This document shows, in pieces, positions 59,664 through 64,000 of a stretch of 64,000 nucleotides of DNA. The stretch covers positions 151,428 to 215,427 of the forward strand of contig NZ_JAOQJE010000005.1 of NCBI RefSeq assembly GCF_025567315.1, read 5' to 3'. Positions within the stretch are counted from its first letter, which is position 1; each line of letters begins with the position of its first letter. The notes under the pieces are model-generated. The model was not told the DNA's origin, ran no database searches, and worked only from the letters and a program-made list of their open reading frames with translations. A program made the translations under genes and the position numbers. The DNA is from Agathobaculum ammoniilyticum (GTDB taxonomy: Bacteria; Bacillota; Clostridia; Oscillospirales; Butyricicoccaceae).

Positions 59664-61154
59664 ATGAACAAGCAACAACGCAACATACTGGCTGGCGTGC
59701 TGGCAGCGACCACCGTGGATATCCTGCTGCTGGCGGCGGTGCGGCCGTCTGCAGGGTTGGTCGCGGCCTGTGTCGGAATGGCGGCTGTGGGCGCTGTGCT
59801 GGCGGCGTGGGCTCTGCGTCTGCTGCGGGACGGGGCGGACGACGGTTTGGACGACCTGCGCGAAGCGGTCGAACGATGCGCCGCGGACGAGGAGGACGCG
59901 CTCCCGCCCGATCTGACCGGACGCGGCGGTGCAGTCGGCGCGCTGGCGCAGGCTGTGCAGCGACTGGCCGAGCGGGAGGATGACCGGCTGGAACAGGCCT
60001 GCCGCTCGGCCGCACAGGAGGCTGAGGAGCGCGCGCGCCGCAGCATGGCGGAGGAGATCTGCGCGTCCGCCCTGCCGCAGGTGCTGCCCGATATCCCCAG
60101 CCGCGCGCACTTTGAGGTGAGCGGCCTGATCGAGCAGGGCATGGGGCGGGACTGCCGCTTTTACGACTATTTCTTTATCGATCCCGGCCTGCTGTGCATC
60201 GTGCTGGGGCAGACGCCGGGCGGCGGCGTGGCGGAAGCGCTGTTCATGGTCATCGCACAGACGACCATCCGCAGCCGCCTGCGGCAGGGGCGCTCGCTGG
60301 AGGAAACGATGGCGGACGTGAACACCCAGCTGTACGACCTGGGCAGCCAGTTCAGCCTGAACGCGCTGGTGGCCACGCTCAGCACGGCGGACGGGCGCTT
60401 TACCTATGTCAACGCGGGGCAGCAACAGCCGCTGTTCATGCGCAACGAGGACCGCTATGAGTGGCTGGAGGCGCCGGTCTATGCGCCGCTGGGCATGAAC
60501 GAGAACGTGTCTTACCGCTCGCAGGAGCTGCGCTTCAAGCAGGGGGACCGCATCTTCCTGAACACAGCGGGGCTGACCGACCTGCCTGACCGGACGGGCG
60601 AGGCCTATGGCGGGCAGCGCCTGCGCGCCGACCTCAATACCAGCCGCAGCAAAAATCTGGACAGCGGCGAACTGCTGCGCTTTGTGGCCGATCACGCGCT
60701 GGCGCACTGTAGCAGCGGACGGGACAACGGCGGCTTTGCCCTGCTTACCCTGCTGTTCTGCAAGGGCGATAAGGAGCTGGCGCACTGCGACGTACCCGCA
60801 CGGCCGGAGTGTGCAGGCGAGGTGACCGCGTTCCTCAAAAAGCAGTTCGAAGATAACGGCATCGACAAGCGGCACTATGCGCGCGAAGCGGTCGTGGTGG
60901 ACGAGGTGTTCGCGCTCTGCTGCCGCAGGGCGGAGCCGGACAGTCATGTGATGGTGGAGTGCGGCGTAGCGCCGGATGCGCAGATGGTCAATATTCGTGT
61001 AACGGCGGTGCTGGACGGCGTGGATCCGATGGAGTCCGCGGACGCGGAGCCGGCGGGAAACGCGGTCAGCTTCATCCGAGACAATGCGGATTACATCACC
61101 TTCAAACCGGGGAAGGAGCGGGACACGATCACCATTGTGTGCTTCCTGAGCTGA
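59664..61154 (+). CDS. Membrane SpoIIE-fold/anti-sigma-fold fusion with degenerate active sites
   Basis: 496 aa, ATG after GGAGAGGA. Two TM helices (about 7-25 and 32-50), a HAMP-like linker, a SpoIIE/PP2C-fold domain (about 125-370) and a C-terminal HATPase-like domain (about 376-496) resembling RsbW. The metal-binding sites of the phosphatase are changed: GRDCRFYDYF for GGDFYD, LGQTPGGG for ADVSGKG (Asp lost), NTAGLTD for YTDGVTE (Asp lost), and RDNGGFALL for ADDITML. The HATPase N-box reads VVDEVFALCC, lacking the Asn. So neither phosphatase nor kinase activity is expected. It ends the operon and is a candidate envelope adaptor. Compare the intact phosphatase at 15923. Confidence 0.85.
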   Translation: MNKQQRNILAGVLAATTVDILLLAAVRPSAGLVAACVGMAAVGAVLAAWALRLLRDGADDGLDDLREAVERCAADEEDALPPDLTGRGGAVGALAQAVQRLAEREDDRLEQACRSAAQEAEERARRSMAEEICASALPQVLPDIPSRAHFEVSGLIEQGMGRDCRFYDYFFIDPGLLCIVLGQTPGGGVAEALFMVIAQTTIRSRLRQGRSLEETMADVNTQLYDLGSQFSLNALVATLSTADGRFTYVNAGQQQPLFMRNEDRYEWLEAPVYAPLGMNENVSYRSQELRFKQGDRIFLNTAGLTDLPDRTGEAYGGQRLRADLNTSRSKNLDSGELLRFVADHALAHCSSGRDNGGFALLTLLFCKGDKELAHCDVPARPECAGEVTAFLKKQFEDNGIDKRHYAREAVVVDEVFALCCRRAEPDSHVMVECGVAPDAQMVNIRVTAVLDGVDPMESADAEPAGNAVSFIRDNADYITFKPGKERDTITIVCFLS

Positions 61155-61203
61155 ACCGATATGGCGTGCGGGGCCTTGCGGCTTGAAGCCTTCCTATGGT
61201 GTG

Positions 61204-61240
61204 AAAGCACCGCCCGACAAAGGAGTCGGACGGTGCTTTT
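61204..61240 (+). terminator. Terminator of the eCIS operon
   Basis: AAAGCACCGCCCGAC (61204-61218) pairs with GTCGGACGGTGCTTT (61225-61239) over 15 positions with one mismatch and a six-base loop, ending in TTTT. It is 50 bases after the last stop codon. Confidence 0.88.
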
Positions 61241-61378
61241 GCATGTGAGATAACAGGCGGGAGGGACAACGGCGGCAACGCGCCGGTACTGATCGCGTCC
61301 GCGCCCCGCAGATTGATGACTTTCTGAGCCGTAACGCCGTATCCGGCGCCGATATGCCGTCCATGCGGGCGGCCCCGC

Positions 61379-61408
61379 TTGAAATTTGCCGGACGGTAAT
61401 GGTATAAC
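61379..61408 (+). promoter_or_regulatory. Predicted SigA promoter before the decayed regulator
   Basis: TTGAAA (61379-61384), 18-base spacer ending TGG, then TATAAC (61403-61408) form a good extended promoter. It faces the broken response regulator gene at 61531. Otherwise I see no gene between 61241 and 61530. Confidence 0.6.
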
Positions 61409-61530
61409 AAAAATAACTTTACAGCGATAAATTTTTCAACATCCGGTGCAGCACGCCTCGCGTCCCCAGCAGAGCGGCGGCTGTAAGGCTCCATCCTGTG
61501 CTGGATGTCTGGAACAGGAGGAAACGCTAC

Positions 61531-61975
61531 ATGGAACGTATTAATCAGCTGTCTGCGTGTGCATCTGATATGAATACCATTCTGATTATTGACGATGACG
61601 AAATCAACTGAGGGATACTGCAGCATTTATTCTCACAATAGTATGCCAGCGAGGAGGCGGACAACGGCCGCTCCGGACTGCAGGCCATCTTGCGGGGGCG
61701 TGGCCATTCGTGCGCGGTGCTGCTGCATGTGTTCAGGCCGGATAACAACGGCCTGGAAGCCCTGCGGGGGCTGAAAGAGGAGGATTGGCCCTGCTGGAAA
61801 CGCTTCCTGTGTTCCTCATTACAGCCGAGCCGGACGCCTCCATGAAAGCCGCCTACGAGATGGGGGCATGGATATCATCAGCAAGCCAGTGGTCCCCTAT
61901 ATGGTGCTGTGTCGGGTGAACTCGGTGGTAAAACTGTTCCAGGCAAGACGGCGGCTGCAAAGCTGTGTGAATGAT
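61531..61975 (+). pseudogene. Broken response regulator (receiver domain)
   Basis: ATG 61531 has AACAGGAGG upstream and starts well (NTILIIDDDEIN, the receiver acid pocket), but TGA at 61609-61611 and TAG at 61639-61641 break the frame. At about 61785 the frame shifts (LPVFLITAEPDASMKAAYEMG continues in another frame) and shifts again near 61866 (MDIISKPVVPYMVL, with the receiver Lys). The pieces in order give one CheY-like receiver with part of its linker. The gene is dead. Confidence 0.85.
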
Positions 61976-62420
61976 AGCTTTCGGGAACCGCGTATTCGAT
62001 ATCCATGACGCTTTCGTTGGTCAGGCACACATCCATGGCCAGCACGTCCCCCACCCTTCCAGATTGCGGGAGATGGTGAAATCGCATCTATGTATATGTC
62101 GCTGAATACGATCCCGGCGGCGGACAGAGTACTGCGGTACTAGTCGGCGGAGCCGTAATCATACGCCGCATCCCTCCACAGGGGGCGCAATAATCTTTCC
62201 GCCGATCACGGCGTAAGGGTCCACAATATAGCTTCCGAACAGTTCTTCCAGTTTGCCGCTGTAGCTCCGCAGCCATGCTGGCAGTGCGTCGCTCCCTGCG
62301 TCCTCCCGACACAGTTCGTCCATATATTTGCTCGCCATATCCAGCGCCTTGAGGTAATCATCCAGCCGCTGTTGCTTGGATACTGCGTGAAACAAAGCGT
62401 TTCTCCGCTGCTTGCTTTGT
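61965..62420 (-). pseudogene. Remnant of a Cache-like extracellular sensor domain
   Basis: On the - strand two pieces in different frames read like parts of one sensor: QQRLDDYLKALDMASKYMDEL with LEELFGSYIVDPYAVIGGKII (about 62200-62400), then YYRSTLSAAGIVFSDIYIDAI (about 62080-62140), then GDVLAMDVCLTNESVMDIEY (about 61980-62050). This order fits a Cache-type ligand-binding domain of a sensor kinase or GGDEF protein. No effector domain remains. The identification is tentative. Confidence 0.55.
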
Positions 62421-62449
62421 ATTTTATGACAGCGTAAAGGGGACTTTGC

Positions 62450-63345
62450 AATATTGCCGCCGCATTTCGTTGTATGGTACGGCGGTCGCCCGCGGAGGCG
62501 CGGTAGCATGCGGCTGCTTTTCCATCGCTCCCAGTGCTTTTTGCAGCGCGTTCACCGCGCCGCTGAGGCAATAGTGTCGGTAGCGGGAGGGTGGAATGGA
62601 CTGCTCTATTCCCGCGATATAGGAAACGCTCCCCGCCATATCGCCCTGGCTGCACAGGCCGCTCAAGACGTTGACATGGTGGCGTAAATCGTGAAGCCGG
62701 ATGCGGTTTCCCTGCGGCTGGGTCGTAAGTTCGGCGTAATACCGTTCGGACATGGCCAGTTGGACCTCATGTTCCTTGGCGTGGTCCGCAGAGGCCTTTA
62801 CCCGACTCAGGCAAATCACCAGCATGAACAGCACCGCGCCGCTGACTGCGCATACGTGCAGCAGATTGATATGCTCGCCCCTGCGGTAGAAGATTAGCTC
62901 GGGATAGGTGGTCATGGCGAGGATCATCAGCTCCAGCATGAACACCGTCATGGCCAGCGGTGTCCAAGGTACCCTTTCGGCGCGCCACAGGTGCTGGAAG
63001 CGGGGAGTCCGGAAGCGCACCGCAAAGACTGTCCCCAGTATGATGCCCAGGTTGCGCACGCAAAGCATGCCGGGATTCGCGGTGTCAAAGGGGAAAACCA
63101 GGACCCGATCACATAGCCTGCGGTAGAACTCAGGATGGAAACCGCGTCGCAGGAAAAAGATGCACCAGAACTGTCCGGCCGGCCGCTGGGCAACAAAAAG
63201 CCCTGCAGCGATCTGGGGGGAACCAGTAGGCGGTGCCGAATATGGAGATGGCGGTATCCGGATCGAAAAGAGCCGCCAGCACACTGTAGCAGCCCGACAG
63301 AGCCAGCACTACGGCGTTAAAGAAGTCGAAATCGATATTTTGTTT
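62450..63345 (-). pseudogene. Broken GHKL/AgrC-like sensor histidine kinase
   Basis: A frame open from 63284 carries membrane segments (TPLAMTVFMLELMILAM, LLHVCAVSGAVLFMLVI) and a kinase dimerisation box (HDLRHHVNVLSGLCSQGD, SYIAGIEQS, AVNALQKALG), but stops where the ATPase domain should begin. The true N terminus lies in another frame just upstream (DFDFFNAVVLALSGCYSVLAALFDPD, seen here as FFNAVVLALSGCYSVL at about 63270-63330) and lacks a start codon. It is thus frameshifted and truncated. Confidence 0.75.
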
Positions 63346-63811
63346 TTCTATGTAAAATCATACAAATTATAGCGTTTTTCGCCCGTCCCACAATAGGCAG
63401 GGAAAGTTAGACGGGAAACGGGCGCGTTCCGTTGTGCGCGGTGGAGAGGATTAGACGAAATATTGATTTTGCAAAGATGCGAGGGACGTATGGGGGCAGC
63501 CGGCAGCCGCAGGGATTTTCGCCCAGCGGAAGGAGCATGCCTTTTTCCGCGCTTTGCCAGATATAATTGATCAGCATGCTGAGGAAGATCAAAATACCTA
63601 TGTAGCCGTATATGGGAAAAATTGATAATAGGTTTTTTCCCGATTTCAGTATAAAGCTCGTAAGCGGCTTATCTGTAATTATGGGAAAGCTGAATTTCAA
63701 AAACAACCGAGCCTTAACTGAGAATCAATAAAACAGTTGAGAGGAGGGTAACTAACGGTCGGAAAAGTATGATAGCATGTGGGTTGCAGGTCGGCAGTAG
63801 ACATAATAACT
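63346..63811. other. Near-empty stretch, lower GC than the rest
   Basis: No convincing gene. A - strand frame of 99 codons (63407-63706) has one hydrophobic run (IFPIYGYIGILIFLSMLINYIW) but no ribosome site or family match. The GC content is visibly lower than in the eCIS region, consistent with decayed or imported DNA. Confidence 0.5.
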
Positions 63812-63843
63812 AAAAAGGGACGTTCTGCAGAACGTCCCTTTTT
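63812..63843. terminator. Perfect 32-bp palindromic terminator
   Basis: A perfect palindrome with arms AAAAAGGGACGTTCTG and CAGAACGTCCCTTTTT and an A-run/T-run at the ends, so it can terminate both strands. On the - strand it would end the gene fragment seen at 63939-64000. Confidence 0.88.
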
Positions 63844-63938
63844 GCTGTTATCCACGGAGGGATATGAGGAGTATACCACCGTGTCGGCCAAGGCCAGTTA
63901 CAGCGGCATATTGAGAAAAAAGAAGAAAAGAGAAAGGG

Positions 63939-64000
63939 TCAATCAATAAAGAGGCCGCGTCTGGGGAGCTCATGCACGCTCTTCCAGCCGTCGCTGAGGG
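63939..64000 (-). CDS. Possible C-terminal end of a - strand gene (cut by window edge)
   Basis: The last 60 bases read LSDGWKSVHELPRRGLFID and a TGA stop (63939-63941) on the - strand, with the palindromic terminator about 95 bases further on. The fragment is too short to identify. Confidence 0.3.
   Translation of the reverse strand, partial: LSDGWKSVHELPRRGLFID

Noticed and set aside
58464..60947. Long - strand open frame (827 codons) over the ATPase and phosphatase-like genes
   Set aside because: Shadow of two well-supported + strand genes; no start signal and no recognisable domain.
25098..61154. Prophage or phage-tail bacteriocin
   Set aside because: No integrase, terminase, portal, capsid, holin or endolysin; DUF4255, DUF4280, LysM hub, AAA+ ATPase and DUF4157 genes are eCIS hallmarks.
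25098..61154. Type VI secretion system
   Set aside because: No TssJ/L/M, ClpV or TssB/C pair; a single sheath gene and Afp-type order are present.
61261..61276. GGACAAC at 61264 as another LytTR site
   Set aside because: Single copy without the tandem spacing and not at a promoter.
63407..63706. 99-codon - strand membrane protein
   Set aside because: No ribosome site, no start context and no family; lies in decayed DNA.
1..64000. tRNA, rRNA, CRISPR arrays, insertion sequences
   Set aside because: None recognisable by eye: no regularly spaced repeats, no cloverleaf-like tRNA signatures and no transposase-like protein.

Overview
The window is GC-rich bacterial DNA with strong AGGAGG-type ribosome binding sites, frequent GTG/TTG starts, SpoIIE-type phosphatases, LytTR regulators and a DctP lipoprotein. 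Together these point to a spore-forming-lineage Clostridia, most likely an Oscillospirales (Ruminococcaceae/Oscillospiraceae) gut commensal. The placement is an inference from gene style, not from a marker gene.

Region 1 (1-13.4 kb, + strand) is one long catabolic operon for an unidentified sugar, sugar acid or amino sugar. It holds the end of a zinc-type alcohol dehydrogenase, a cupin, a SIS-domain sugar isomerase, a ROK kinase, three Gfo/Idh/MocA dehydrogenases, three xylose-isomerase-like TIM barrels, a DapA/NanA-family lyase, a PfkB kinase and a complete TRAP transporter (DctQ, DctM, DctP). It ends at a strong hairpin at 13388-13433.

Region 2 (13.4-23.4 kb, - strand) couples signalling to a small natural product. 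It encodes a receiver/winged-helix response regulator, a LytTR regulator, a STAS anti-anti-sigma factor, a single-module NRPS (C-A-T-reductase, probably releasing an aldehyde or alcohol), a membrane SpoIIE-type phosphatase, an RsbW-like anti-sigma kinase and a 7TM sensor kinase. The phosphatase, kinase and STAS proteins form a complete partner-switch set. Two + strand LytTR regulators (23.6-25.0 kb) and a terminator follow.

Region 3 (25.1-61.2 kb) is a contractile injection system of the extracellular (eCIS/Afp/PVC) type. On the - strand are a YbjN/chaperone-like protein and a 1010-aa DUF4157 (eCIS core) protein, the best cargo candidate. Divergently, a + strand operon of about 32 kb encodes a pseudo-receiver, three small unknown or chaperone-like proteins, sheath, three tube-type proteins, a DUF6760 protein (59 aa), a very long disordered protein, LysM baseplate hub protein, VgrG/gpD-like hub, gpV-like spike, gp25, two baseplate J proteins, a tail-I protein, a fibre-candidate protein, a DUF4255 terminator protein, a DUF4280 PAAR-like tip and an AAA+ ATPase. 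Embedded in the same operon is a membrane signalling module not found in textbook eCIS: a pseudokinase, a HAMP/cyclase-fold protein lacking catalytic residues, a tail-anchored protein, a MORN-repeat protein with a TolC-like coiled coil, and a SpoIIE-fold/anti-sigma-fold fusion lacking its metal ligands. This set of degenerate signalling enzymes inside an eCIS operon is the most unusual feature of the window.

Region 4 (61.2-64 kb) is a graveyard: a broken response regulator, a broken Cache-type sensor and a broken GHKL sensor kinase, then a near-empty stretch with a perfect 32-bp palindromic terminator and perhaps the end of a - strand gene at the right edge.
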